Positions 16,873 to 25,088 of a stretch of DNA of 64,000 nucleotides are shown in pieces (position 1 is the stretch's first letter; each line of letters starts with the position of its first letter). The notes beneath the pieces were generated by a model. It was given only the letters and a program-made list of their open reading frames with translations. It was not told the DNA's origin and ran no database searches. The stretch spans positions 1 to 64,000 of the forward strand of contig NZ_STGD01000018.1 of the NCBI RefSeq assembly GCF_005222755.1, in the 5' to 3' direction. Made by a program: the position numbers and the translations under genes. This DNA is from Roseomonas sp. HF4. GTDB lineage: Bacteria; Pseudomonadota; Alphaproteobacteria; Acetobacterales; Acetobacteraceae.

Positions 16873-17772
16873 ATGCCCATCATCACGCCGACCGGCGGGG
16901 TTCTCGGCGCCCGCGTCACAGGCATCGACCTGTCCCGGCCCATGGGCGCGGCGGATTTCGCGACGATCCTGCGCGCACTCGGGCGCCACGGGGTGCTGTG
17001 CTTTCCCGGCCAGCTGCTGGAACCCGCGGCGCTGCGCGACTTCTCGCTCCGCTTCGGCAGCATCCAGACCTCGCTGACGGGCAAGTTCCAGGACCCCGAG
17101 GTGCCCGAGGTCGGCATCCTGTCCAACATCGTCGAGAACGGGCAGCCCATCGGCCTGGCGGATGCCGGGCAGGACTGGCACACCGACATGTCGTACCGCG
17201 ACACGATGGGCTTCGTGAACGTGCTGAACGCGCACAAGGTGCCGCGGCGCGATGGGCGCGTGCTGGGCTCGACCGTCTTCGCCAACATGCACGCGGCATA
17301 TGAGGAGCTGGACCCGGCGCTGAAGAAGCGCCTGGAGAACGCAACCGCGACGCACGACTTCAACAAGTTCTGGGACATGATGGTCAAGCGCGGCACCAGC
17401 GGCCGTGCGCCGCTGACGCCCGAGCAGCGCGCCAAGCGCCCGCCTTCGGTCCACCCGGTGTTCCTCACGCACCCGATCACCGGGAAGAAGGTGCTCTACT
17501 GCAATCCAGGCTATGCCGTGCGCATCAACGAGCTGGACGAGGCCGAGAGCGACCGCGTGCTGGACGCGCTGTTCGAGCACCAGTTGCAGGAGCGCTTCCT
17601 GCACACCCATGTCTGGTCCGAAGGCGACCTGCTGATCTGGGACAACATCGGCACGCTGCACAACGCCATCCCCGACTACGGCCCGAACGAGCATCGGTTG
17701 ATGAAGCGCTGCCAGGTGATGGCGGACAAGGTGTTCCAGACGGACTTCATCCAGCGCGCGCTCGCCGCCTGA
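16873..17772 (+). CDS. TauD/TfdA-family Fe(II)/2-oxoglutarate dioxygenase
   Basis: A 299-residue cytoplasmic oxygenase that would hydroxylate a small substrate with oxygen and 2-oxoglutarate. The iron triad is visible as His103 and Asp105 (DWHTDMSY) and His263 (GTLHNAIPDY), with the 2-oxoglutarate-binding Arg in HRLMKRC. The ATG at 16873 follows AGGAAGGGAA; a longer open frame upstream is antisense to the neighbouring dehydrogenase. It leads an operon with an FAH-family protein, an Ldh-family dehydrogenase and a peptide-type binding protein. The substrate cannot be assigned; taurine is not implied. Confidence 0.92.
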   Translation: MPIITPTGGVLGARVTGIDLSRPMGAADFATILRALGRHGVLCFPGQLLEPAALRDFSLRFGSIQTSLTGKFQDPEVPEVGILSNIVENGQPIGLADAGQDWHTDMSYRDTMGFVNVLNAHKVPRRDGRVLGSTVFANMHAAYEELDPALKKRLENATATHDFNKFWDMMVKRGTSGRAPLTPEQRAKRPPSVHPVFLTHPITGKKVLYCNPGYAVRINELDEAESDRVLDALFEHQLQERFLHTHVWSEGDLLIWDNIGTLHNAIPDYGPNEHRLMKRCQVMADKVFQTDFIQRALAA

Positions 17773-18557
17773 TGCGCTGGATACGCTTCACGGCCGAGGG
17801 CCGCACGGCCTACGGCATCCTGGAAGGCGACCGCATCGCGGAAGTCGCGGGCGACCCGTTCCGCGGCCATGAGCCGACATCCCGCCGCCACGACCTCGCA
17901 GCCGTGAAGATCGAGGTGCCGGTGATTCCGCCGACCTTCTACTGCGCCGGCCTGAACTACGTGGAGCACGTGAAGGAAGGCGCGGCCAAGCGCGGCGAGG
18001 TGCCCAACATCCCGGCCAAGCCCGACATGGGCTACCGCGCTGCCAACGCGCTGATCGCGCATGGCGGGACCGTGGTCATCCCGGCCGACGCCACCGAGAA
18101 GGTGCACTACGAGGGCGAACTGGTGGCCGTGGTGGGCAGGACGGCCAAGCACCTGAGCGAGGAGGAGGCGCTGTCCTGCCTGCTCGGCTGGACCATCGGC
18201 AACGACGTCAGCGAACGCACCTGGCAGAAATCCGACCGCACCTTCTGGCGCTCCAAGAACACCGACACCTTCAAGCCGATGGGGCCGTGGATCGAGACCG
18301 ACCTCGACCTCGACGCGGCGGTCACGACAGTCCGGCTGAACGGGGAGGTGCGGACGCAGTTCCACACCAACCACATGCTGTTCGGCGTGGCGAAGTTCAT
18401 CGCGACCATGACGCGCTACCTGACGCTGCATCCGGGCGACATCATCTGGATGGGCACCGATGGCGTCTCCCCCGACCTCAAGCACGGGGATGTGGTGGAC
18501 ATCGAGATCACGGGCATCGGCCACCTGACCAACCCCTTCATCCGCGAAGGGGCGTAG
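17772..18557 (+). CDS. Fumarylacetoacetate hydrolase family protein
   Basis: A 261-residue enzyme of the FAH superfamily (hydrolases, decarboxylases and isomerases of oxo-acids). The N-terminal cap is followed by PTFYCAGLNYVEHVKE. The metal site HYEGELVAVVG supplies the Glu ligands, and GNDVSERTWQ and KPMGPWI are the usual active-site segments. The C-terminus has HPGDIIWMGTDGVSP. Its ATG overlaps the TauD stop (TGATG), so the two proteins are made together. It probably acts on a product of the oxygenase or dehydrogenase of the same operon. Confidence 0.92.
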   Translation: MRWIRFTAEGRTAYGILEGDRIAEVAGDPFRGHEPTSRRHDLAAVKIEVPVIPPTFYCAGLNYVEHVKEGAAKRGEVPNIPAKPDMGYRAANALIAHGGTVVIPADATEKVHYEGELVAVVGRTAKHLSEEEALSCLLGWTIGNDVSERTWQKSDRTFWRSKNTDTFKPMGPWIETDLDLDAAVTTVRLNGEVRTQFHTNHMLFGVAKFIATMTRYLTLHPGDIIWMGTDGVSPDLKHGDVVDIEITGIGHLTNPFIREGA

Positions 18558-18561
18558 ACCG

Positions 18562-19644
18562 ATGAACGTTCCGCACGAGAAGGTGCGCGCACAGATCCAC
18601 GCCATCCTGACCGCCTGGGGGATGGAGACGGACCTTGCCGACACCACCACCGAGGCGATGGCCGAGACCGACCTGTTCGGCGTCGACAGCCACGGCATCT
18701 CGATGCTGATGACCTACGAGAAGCGCGTGCAGGAAGGGAAGCTGAAGCTCAACGCCCGCCCGCGCATCGAGAAGCAGAACGCCTGCACCGCCCTTGTCGA
18801 TGCCGGCGCCGGGCTCGGCCATCCGGTCTCGGCCTTCGCGATGAACCTCGCGGTGGACAAGGCGAAGGAGGCGGGCGTCGCGGTGGTGGGGGTGCGCAAT
18901 TCCCACCATTTCGGCGCCGCCGGCGTCTATGCGCGCATGGCCGCGCGGCGCGGCGCAATCGGCATGGTCACCAGCGCGACCCGCGGTGTCGCGATGGTGC
19001 CCACGCGCGGCGCGATGCCGGTTCTCGGCACCAACCCGATCGCCTTTGCCGCGCCGGCGAAGCGCAACCTGCCCTTCGTGCTCGACATGGCGACGACGAC
19101 GACAGCCGCGGGCAAGGTCAAGGTCTACGACCTCAACGACCGCACGCTGCCCGCGGGCTGGGTGCTGGATGGCAAGGGCCAGCCGGTCACCGACCCGAAG
19201 CGGGCCTTCCAGGTTACCTTCGAGGAACCGGAGGGCGGGCTCTCGCCGCTCGGCGGCTCGCCCGAGATGGCGAGCCACAAGGGCTACGGCCTGGCGATGA
19301 TGGTGCACATCCTGGGCGGCACGCTGGTCGGCTCCTCCTTCTCGCCCATCCGCAACCGGACCCAGAAGCCCGGGGACCCGGACGACATCGGCCATTTCTT
19401 TTTGGCGATCGACCCCAATGCCTTCCGCACGCCCGGCGCCTTCGAGGACGACCTCGACGATGCGATCGACGTGCTGCACGCGACGCCGGCCGCGGACTCC
19501 GCGAAGCCGGTGCTGGTCGCGGGCGAACCCGAGGAGGCCGAGCGGCGCCGGCGGCTGAGGGAGGGCATCCCCGTCCCCGCCTCGCTCGACGCGCTGATCC
19601 GGGGCATCTGCCAAAGGTCGGGGGCCGCCTACCTGCTCGGCTGA
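18562..19644 (+). CDS. Ldh family (malate/L-lactate dehydrogenase-like) oxidoreductase
   Basis: A 360-residue NAD(P)-dependent enzyme of the Ldh2/MDG1 family, a fold unrelated to classical lactate dehydrogenases. GVDSHGISML (about residues 40-49), VRNSHHFGAAGVYA with the active-site His, and GTNPIAFAAP are family segments. HKGYGLAMMVHILGGTLVG near the C-terminus is also typical. Known members reduce or oxidise malate, lactate, ureidoglycolate, sulfolactate or imine acids. It starts 4 bases after the FAH gene, third in the operon. The substrate is unassigned. Confidence 0.92.
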   Translation: MNVPHEKVRAQIHAILTAWGMETDLADTTTEAMAETDLFGVDSHGISMLMTYEKRVQEGKLKLNARPRIEKQNACTALVDAGAGLGHPVSAFAMNLAVDKAKEAGVAVVGVRNSHHFGAAGVYARMAARRGAIGMVTSATRGVAMVPTRGAMPVLGTNPIAFAAPAKRNLPFVLDMATTTTAAGKVKVYDLNDRTLPAGWVLDGKGQPVTDPKRAFQVTFEEPEGGLSPLGGSPEMASHKGYGLAMMVHILGGTLVGSSFSPIRNRTQKPGDPDDIGHFFLAIDPNAFRTPGAFEDDLDDAIDVLHATPAADSAKPVLVAGEPEEAERRRRLREGIPVPASLDALIRGICQRSGAAYLLG

Positions 19645-19671
19645 AACAACACGACAAGGGAGGACCGGGAC

Positions 19672-21246
19672 ATGAAGAAGACCCTGATGGGCGCGGCTGC
19701 GGCGGCGGCCGCGTTGCTCGCTGCGGGTGCCGAGGCGCAGACGCTGCGCATGGGCGTCGGCGCGCAGATCACCTCGACCGATCCGCACTTCCACAATATC
19801 TCACCCAACAACGCCTTCGCCTCGATGGTGTTCGACAACCTGATCGAGACGGACGCGAATGCGCGCCTGGTCGCGCGGCTGGCGGAATCCTGGCGCCCGG
19901 TGGGCCAGGATGCCTGGGAGTTCAAGCTGCGCCGGGGCGTGCGCTTCCACAACGGCCAGGACTTCACCGCCGAGGACGTGGTCTTTACCTTCGAGCGCAT
20001 CCCCCGCGTGGTGAACAGCCCGGGCTCCTTCCGCACCTACACGCAGGGCGTGCAGTCGATCGAGGTGGTGGATTCCCACACGATCCGATTCCGCACCGGC
20101 GGCCCCTTCCCGCTGCTGCCGGTCAACCTCGCGCAGGTGCCGATGCTCGACCGGCAGACGCACGAGGGCGCGGCGACGGAGGACTTCAACTCGGGCCGCG
20201 TCGCGATCGGCACCGGCCCCTTCCGCATGGCCGCGCACCGGCCGGGCGAACGCATCGACCTCGAACGCTTCGACGGCCATTGGGGAGACCGGCCCCATTG
20301 GCAGCGCGTGGACTACCGGATGATCACCAACGATACCTCGCGCACGGCGGCGCTGCTCGCGGGCGATGTCGACTTCATCGACCAGGTGCCGACCACGGAC
20401 ATCGAGCGCCTGCGCCACGACCAGCGCGTGCGGCTGACCGAGATCGACAGCCTGCGCTTCATCTACTTCGCCATGGACCACATGCGCGACGGGCCATCGC
20501 CCTTCATCACGGACAATGACGGCCGGCCGCTGCCGCGCAATCCGCTGAAGGACATCCGGGTGCGCCAGGCGCTGACCCTGGCGATCGACCGGCACGCCAT
20601 CGTCGCGCGCGTGATGGAGGGCGTGGCCTCGCCGACCACGCAGCTGATGCCCGAGGGCGCCTTCGGCTACGTGCCTGACCTGGTAGCCCCGCGCGCCGAC
20701 CCCGAGCGTGCGCGTGCGCTGCTCGCCGAGGCCGGCTATCCGAACGGCTTCCGCATCACCCTGCACGGTCCGAACGACCGCTACCCGAACGATGCGCGCA
20801 TCGCCCAGGCGGTCGGGCAGATGTGGACGCGGGTCGGCGTGCGGACGCAGGTCGACGTGGCGCCCTTCGCCTCCTTCGTCGCGCGGGCGTCGCGGCAGGA
20901 GTATTCGGCCTTCCTGGTGTCCTGGGGCAGTTCCACCGGCGAGCCCTCCTCCGGCCTGCGTTCGGTCATCGCGAGCTATGACCGCGCGCGGGGCACCGGT
21001 TCGGTGAACCGCGGCCGCTACTCGAACCCCCAATTCGACGAAACGCTCGCGCGCGCCATGCGTGAGCTCGATGACGGGCGGCGCGAGGCGCTGATGCAGG
21101 AAGCGACGCGCGTCGCGATCAACGACGTCGGGATCATCCCGACCCACCTGCAGCGCAATGTCTGGGCGATGCGCCAGGGCTTCGCCCATACCCCGCGGGT
21201 GGACGAGCGCACCCGGGCGCAGGACGTCCGGCCCGCCGGAAACTGA
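19672..21246 (+). CDS. Peptide/nickel-type ABC transporter substrate-binding protein
   Basis: A 524-residue family 5 extracellular solute-binding protein. The signal peptide (MKKTLMGAAAAAAALLAAG, cut near AEAQ) is followed by the family opening DNLIETDANARLVARLAESW, then LRRGVRFHNGQDFTAEDVVFTFE and IGTGPFRM. No permease or ATPase genes lie next to it, so it must use a transporter encoded elsewhere or serve as an orphan receptor. As last gene of the operon with the TauD, FAH and Ldh proteins, it likely captures their substrate or a precursor. A strong hairpin follows its stop. Confidence 0.93.
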   Translation: MKKTLMGAAAAAAALLAAGAEAQTLRMGVGAQITSTDPHFHNISPNNAFASMVFDNLIETDANARLVARLAESWRPVGQDAWEFKLRRGVRFHNGQDFTAEDVVFTFERIPRVVNSPGSFRTYTQGVQSIEVVDSHTIRFRTGGPFPLLPVNLAQVPMLDRQTHEGAATEDFNSGRVAIGTGPFRMAAHRPGERIDLERFDGHWGDRPHWQRVDYRMITNDTSRTAALLAGDVDFIDQVPTTDIERLRHDQRVRLTEIDSLRFIYFAMDHMRDGPSPFITDNDGRPLPRNPLKDIRVRQALTLAIDRHAIVARVMEGVASPTTQLMPEGAFGYVPDLVAPRADPERARALLAEAGYPNGFRITLHGPNDRYPNDARIAQAVGQMWTRVGVRTQVDVAPFASFVARASRQEYSAFLVSWGSSTGEPSSGLRSVIASYDRARGTGSVNRGRYSNPQFDETLARAMRELDDGRREALMQEATRVAINDVGIIPTHLQRNVWAMRQGFAHTPRVDERTRAQDVRPAGN

Positions 21247-21249
21247 GCC

Positions 21250-21284
21250 CGGTGCCGGGACGGCACGGGGCCGTCCCGGCACCG
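21250..21284 (+). terminator. Strong 14-pair hairpin after the peptide-binding-protein gene
   Basis: CGGTGCCGGGACGG (21250-21263) pairs perfectly with CCGTCCCGGCACCG (21271-21284) around a seven-base loop, just after the stop codon. The sequence beyond (ACATGAAAGG) has no T-run, so release may need Rho. It separates the catabolic operon from the three-gene unit beginning at 21358. Confidence 0.7.
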
Positions 21285-21357
21285 ACATGAAAGGCTGACT
21301 CGCGCCGCCCCTCCGCGCTATGAGTGCCCCGTCAGACGACGCCAGGAGACCGACCGG

Positions 21358-22548
21358 ATGAGCGAGACTGCAGTCACCGTGCAGCCCATGCGCTACCTCG
21401 ACAAGGCGATGGGCGCGCTTCGCGACCTCGGCCTTTCCCTGCCGGAGGCCTCGGCCGAGGAAAGCCCGATCACCGGCCTGCTGTCCAAGATCATGGTCGT
21501 GGACCAGGACCGCGTGACGCTGATCGCCCGCGTCCTGAACCAGGCCAGCACCTTCAACGAGGTGGTGCGCGAGCAGATCAAGGCGATGGAGGTCGGCCAG
21601 CGCTACGAGACGATCACCGAGGCCTTCAATTCCATCCGCGACGACGCCCGCGGCATGGTCGCCCAGATGGAGGACGGCCGGATCTCCACCATGGAGCGGC
21701 TGACGAACGTCTGGCAGAAGGCGACGCGCGGCGACATCGCCTCCCGCTTCAACAAGATCCGCGACACCTACCTGGAGGTGTCGAAGGACACGAAGGAGAA
21801 CATCGACCGCGAGCACGCGATCCTGGAGGCCTACCGCGACTTCCGCGGCGCGATGAAGCAGGCCGAGGTACTGGCGCTCGAGGTGCTCAAGACCGCCGAG
21901 GGCCGCCTCAACGCCGCGAAGGACGCGACCGACGCCGCGGTGAAGGCCGCGGAGGGCGCCGGCGCGCTGGAGCCCGCCGAACGCGCCAAGCTGGAACTCG
22001 CCCGCGACGAGGCGCTGCGCCACCTGCAGCTCGAGGAAGGCAAGTACCAGATCGCCAAGGACCTGTCGGACAACCTCACGGTCTCCTACAACACGTCCGA
22101 GGTCATCATGGCCCGCCTGGTGCAGATCACCACGGCCAAGGAGCGCGTCTACCAGCAGTCGGTGTCCTTCTTCTCGACCAACGAGGCGGTGCTGACGGCG
22201 CTCACCGCCTCCTTCACCGGCATGCACGGGCTGCACGAGAGCACCCGTACGCTCGAGAACATGAAGGCCGGCGTGAACCAGTCCCTGGAAGTGCTGGCCG
22301 AGATCGGCGGCAAGGTCCAGGAAGCCGCGCTGCGCGCCGGCTACGGCCCGACCATCCAGGCCGACGCGGTGAAGAAGCTGGTCGAGAGCGTGGTGTCCTA
22401 CCAGGAGCACTCGCGCGAGATCATCGAGGAGATGCGCGACGCCGCGACGCGCAACAGCGACGAGATCCGGCGCTCGGTCGAGGAAGCGAAACAGCGCATG
22501 GCGCGGCTGCAGCAGCGCGCCGCGACCGTCGTCGCGACGAATGCCTGA
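21358..22548 (+). CDS. Large alpha-helical protein of unknown function, first gene of a coupled trio
   Basis: A 396-residue protein without signal peptide or membrane segment. It is almost entirely helical, rich in Ala, Glu, Lys and Arg, with heptad-like runs at about residues 130-260 and 300-385. An N-terminal block (SPITGLLSKIMVVDQDRVTLIARVL) precedes the long helices. It looks like a cytoplasmic scaffold, recalling PspA-like or chemoreceptor-like helical bundles in composition only. I considered TelA (toxic anion resistance) but do not see its conserved core. Its stop overlaps the start of the next gene by 8 bases. The cluster context is discussed under findings. Function unknown. Confidence 0.85.
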   Translation: MSETAVTVQPMRYLDKAMGALRDLGLSLPEASAEESPITGLLSKIMVVDQDRVTLIARVLNQASTFNEVVREQIKAMEVGQRYETITEAFNSIRDDARGMVAQMEDGRISTMERLTNVWQKATRGDIASRFNKIRDTYLEVSKDTKENIDREHAILEAYRDFRGAMKQAEVLALEVLKTAEGRLNAAKDATDAAVKAAEGAGALEPAERAKLELARDEALRHLQLEEGKYQIAKDLSDNLTVSYNTSEVIMARLVQITTAKERVYQQSVSFFSTNEAVLTALTASFTGMHGLHESTRTLENMKAGVNQSLEVLAEIGGKVQEAALRAGYGPTIQADAVKKLVESVVSYQEHSREIIEEMRDAATRNSDEIRRSVEEAKQRMARLQQRAATVVATNA

Positions 22549-23476
22549 CACCTCGGCGCGGGCGCCCGCGCTCGACGAGACCATGATGGCGATGGACGTG
22601 GTGGACACGATCCGCCACGCCGACCGCCTGGTCGAGCGCGAGCTGCTGGGCGCCGACCGCCAGGTCCGGCTGCGCGAGCGGCTGCGCGAGATCTACACCT
22701 CCCAGGGGATCGAGGTCGCGGACCATGTCCTCGACCAGGGCATCCTGGCGCTCGAGGAGAAGCGCTTCGCCTATGCGCCGAAGGGGGAGGGCTGGCGCCG
22801 CTCCCTCGCGGTCGCCTGGGCGACGCGGGGGCGGTGGGGCAGGTTCGCTGCCGCCGGCCTCGGCGCGCTGGTGCTGCTCTACGGCGCCTACTGGTTCACC
22901 GTGGTCGCGCCGCAGAACCGCGAGGCGGCCGCCATCGCGCGCGAATTGCAGCAGGACCTGCCGCGCGCGCTGCGCGCCGAGTACGACCGGGTGCTCGTCG
23001 GCACGCAGGAAGCGCCGCCGCGCGCCGAGGCCGCGCGGCTGCTGGCCGAGGGCGAGGCCGCGGCCCGGGCCGGGCGCCTTGCCGACGCGCGCGCGCGACG
23101 CGATGCGCTGGCGGATCTCGCCGCGCGCCTTGCCGCCGCCTACAGCGTGCGCATCGTCAACCGTCCGGGCGAGGCCTCGGCGGTGTGGCGCGTGCCCGCC
23201 GCCAATCCGCGCGCACGCAACTACTACCTGGTCGTCGAGGCGGTGGACCGCGACGGGCGGCCGGTCGAGGTGCCCATCACGAGCGAGGAGGATGGCCGCG
23301 TCGCGCGCGTCTCCCGCTGGGGCCAGCGCGTCCCGGAGGCGGTGTTCGAACGCGTCCGCCAGGACAAGCTGGCCGACGGCATCATCGACCAGCCGGTGAT
23401 CGGCCAGAAGGCGGCGGGGTCGATGGATACGCGCTGGACGGTCGAGACGAGCGGAGGGGCGATCCTGGCATGGTAA
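22541..23476 (+). CDS. Single-pass membrane protein, DUF6384-like, second gene of the trio
   Basis: A 311-residue protein. Residues 1-100 are soluble and helical, opening with LDETMMAMDVVDTIRHADRLV. One membrane helix (about 102-122, FAAAGLGALVLLYGAYWFTVV) follows. A charged coiled coil occupies about 125-205, and a beta-rich C-terminal domain (about 205-311) ends at GGAILAW. The opening fits my recollection of the DUF6384 family, which has no described function; that link is unverified. The ATG at 22541 lies inside the 3' end of the previous gene and the stop overlaps the next start. The topology suggests it anchors its partners at the membrane. Confidence 0.85.
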   Translation: MPDTSARAPALDETMMAMDVVDTIRHADRLVERELLGADRQVRLRERLREIYTSQGIEVADHVLDQGILALEEKRFAYAPKGEGWRRSLAVAWATRGRWGRFAAAGLGALVLLYGAYWFTVVAPQNREAAAIARELQQDLPRALRAEYDRVLVGTQEAPPRAEAARLLAEGEAAARAGRLADARARRDALADLAARLAAAYSVRIVNRPGEASAVWRVPAANPRARNYYLVVEAVDRDGRPVEVPITSEEDGRVARVSRWGQRVPEAVFERVRQDKLADGIIDQPVIGQKAAGSMDTRWTVETSGGAILAW

Positions 23477-25017
23477 GCGGCGCGACCGTCCTGCAGGAGA
23501 TGGATGGCCGCATGGCCGAGGCGCAGCGCGAGCTGTCCGCCGCGCAGACCGAGGCCGACCGCCTGGCCGCCCGCCGCGACGGCCTGCGCGCCGAGGAGGC
23601 GGACGCGCTGCGCGACCTCGCGCGGCTGCGCGTGCAGGAGATCACGGAGGGCAAGGCCGCGCTCGACGCGCTCGACACCGCGGGCGCCCGCGTGCGGGAG
23701 AGTCTGCGGCGCCGCGCCGAGGGGCTGGAGGCGGCGCAGCGCGCGCTCCTCGATGCGCGCGACGCGCTCTCGGCCGCCGAGGCGCGCCGCGACGCCGAGG
23801 CCGCGAAGCTCAGGGCGGAGGAGGATGCGGAGGCCGCATTGCTGCGCGACGCCGAGGCCCGCGCCGCCGAGGATGCCGACTACCGGCGGATCGCGACCGC
23901 GGCGGAGGAGGCCGAGCGAACCGCGCAGCACGCCGAGCAGAAGGCCGGCTTCGCGCAGCGCGACTTCGAGGAGAAAGGCGCGCCCTACCGCGCCGATCCG
24001 CTCTTTGCCTACCTTTGGGATCGCGGCTGGGGCACCGGGCGCTATCGCGCCATGCCGATCGTCCGCATGCTGGATGGCTGGGTGGCGCGGCTGATCGAGT
24101 TCGAGCCGGCACGCCGATCCTATGCGCTGCTCGCCGACCTCCCGGGCCACATGACGGCCCACGCGCAGCGCATGCGGGCGAACGCCGATGCCGCCGTGCG
24201 CGCCATGGTCGAACGCCGCCGCGCCATCGCGGGGCTTCCGGCGGAACGGAAGCCCTCCACCGGCGCGCTGGAGGCGGCCGAGGATGCGGTGGACGCCGCC
24301 GAGGCGGCGCTCGCGCAGGCCGAGGCGCGGCGCAGCGCGCTCGCCGCCGGCGACGACCCGGATTCGCAGGCGGCGATCCAGGCGCTGGAAGCGGCGATCG
24401 GCGCGCGGTCGCTGCGCACGCTGCGGGAGGAAGCCGCGCGAACGCCGACACGGGAGGACGATGCCATCGTCGCGCGGCTCGAGATCGCGGCGGCCGAGCG
24501 CGGCCGCGTCGAGACCGCGCATGCGGAGGCGGCCGTCCAGGCGGAAGCCGCGCGACGGCGCATGTCCGAACTGCAGTCGCTGCGGCAGGACCTGCGCAGC
24601 CGCGGCGTCGAGCACGGGCAATGGGGCTTCGCTTCCGGCGCCGCAGTGGGCCTGCTGCTCGGGGAGGTGCTGCGCGGAACGCTGTCGCGCGACGGCTTCT
24701 GGGACCGCATGGAACGCCAGCGCATGCCGGGTACGATGCAGGGTTCGAGCAGGCCCGGACCCTGGAACCGTCCGCTGCCAGGCCCCTGGGACAAGCCGGC
24801 CGCCAAGCCGGGGCCCTGGTCGGACGGCGGCAAGGACAATGGCTGGTGGGGCGGCGAGCCGGCCGGCACGCCCTGGAGCAAGCCTGCGAAGCCGCTGCCG
24901 GATGCCCCCGGGGCCAAGGGCGGCGACTGGCAGGGTGGCGGAGACGGCGGGGGCGGCTTCTCCACGGGCGGGCGAAGCGACCGTGGCGGCGGCTTCCGCA
25001 CCGGCGGATCGGTCTGA
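23470..25017 (+). CDS. Coiled-coil protein with Gly/Pro/Trp-rich tail, third gene of the trio
   Basis: A 515-residue protein. Residues 1-170 are a long Ala/Arg/Glu coiled coil. The segment YRADPLFAYLWDRGWGTGRYRAM (around 175-200) is the most ordered-looking, non-repetitive part. A second coiled coil runs to about 380. A short hydrophobic stretch (GFASGAAVGLLLGEVL, about 386-401) is followed by a tail of about 100 residues with three PGPW repeats, WW and GGGGF/GGGF blocks. The start ATG at 23470 overlaps the previous stop. The tail resembles in style the glycine-rich ends of YgcG/TPM-type membrane proteins. Function unknown. Confidence 0.85.
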   Translation: MVSGATVLQEMDGRMAEAQRELSAAQTEADRLAARRDGLRAEEADALRDLARLRVQEITEGKAALDALDTAGARVRESLRRRAEGLEAAQRALLDARDALSAAEARRDAEAAKLRAEEDAEAALLRDAEARAAEDADYRRIATAAEEAERTAQHAEQKAGFAQRDFEEKGAPYRADPLFAYLWDRGWGTGRYRAMPIVRMLDGWVARLIEFEPARRSYALLADLPGHMTAHAQRMRANADAAVRAMVERRRAIAGLPAERKPSTGALEAAEDAVDAAEAALAQAEARRSALAAGDDPDSQAAIQALEAAIGARSLRTLREEAARTPTREDDAIVARLEIAAAERGRVETAHAEAAVQAEAARRRMSELQSLRQDLRSRGVEHGQWGFASGAAVGLLLGEVLRGTLSRDGFWDRMERQRMPGTMQGSSRPGPWNRPLPGPWDKPAAKPGPWSDGGKDNGWWGGEPAGTPWSKPAKPLPDAPGAKGGDWQGGGDGGGGFSTGGRSDRGGGFRTGGSV

Positions 25018-25088
25018 CCCGGCCGCGGGTTCGCAGGGGCGTCATTCTGCTCTAGGTTCGGAACCCTGTTCCACCGGGGAGACGCACC

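Noticed and set aside
21358-22548. TelA-type toxic anion resistance protein
   Set aside because: Composition and helix content are similar, but the conserved core of TelA is not seen.
19801-22608. Open frame of 935 residues on the minus strand
   Set aside because: It runs opposite the peptide-binding-protein and helical-protein genes and crosses their terminator. Its composition is low-complexity and no family is seen.
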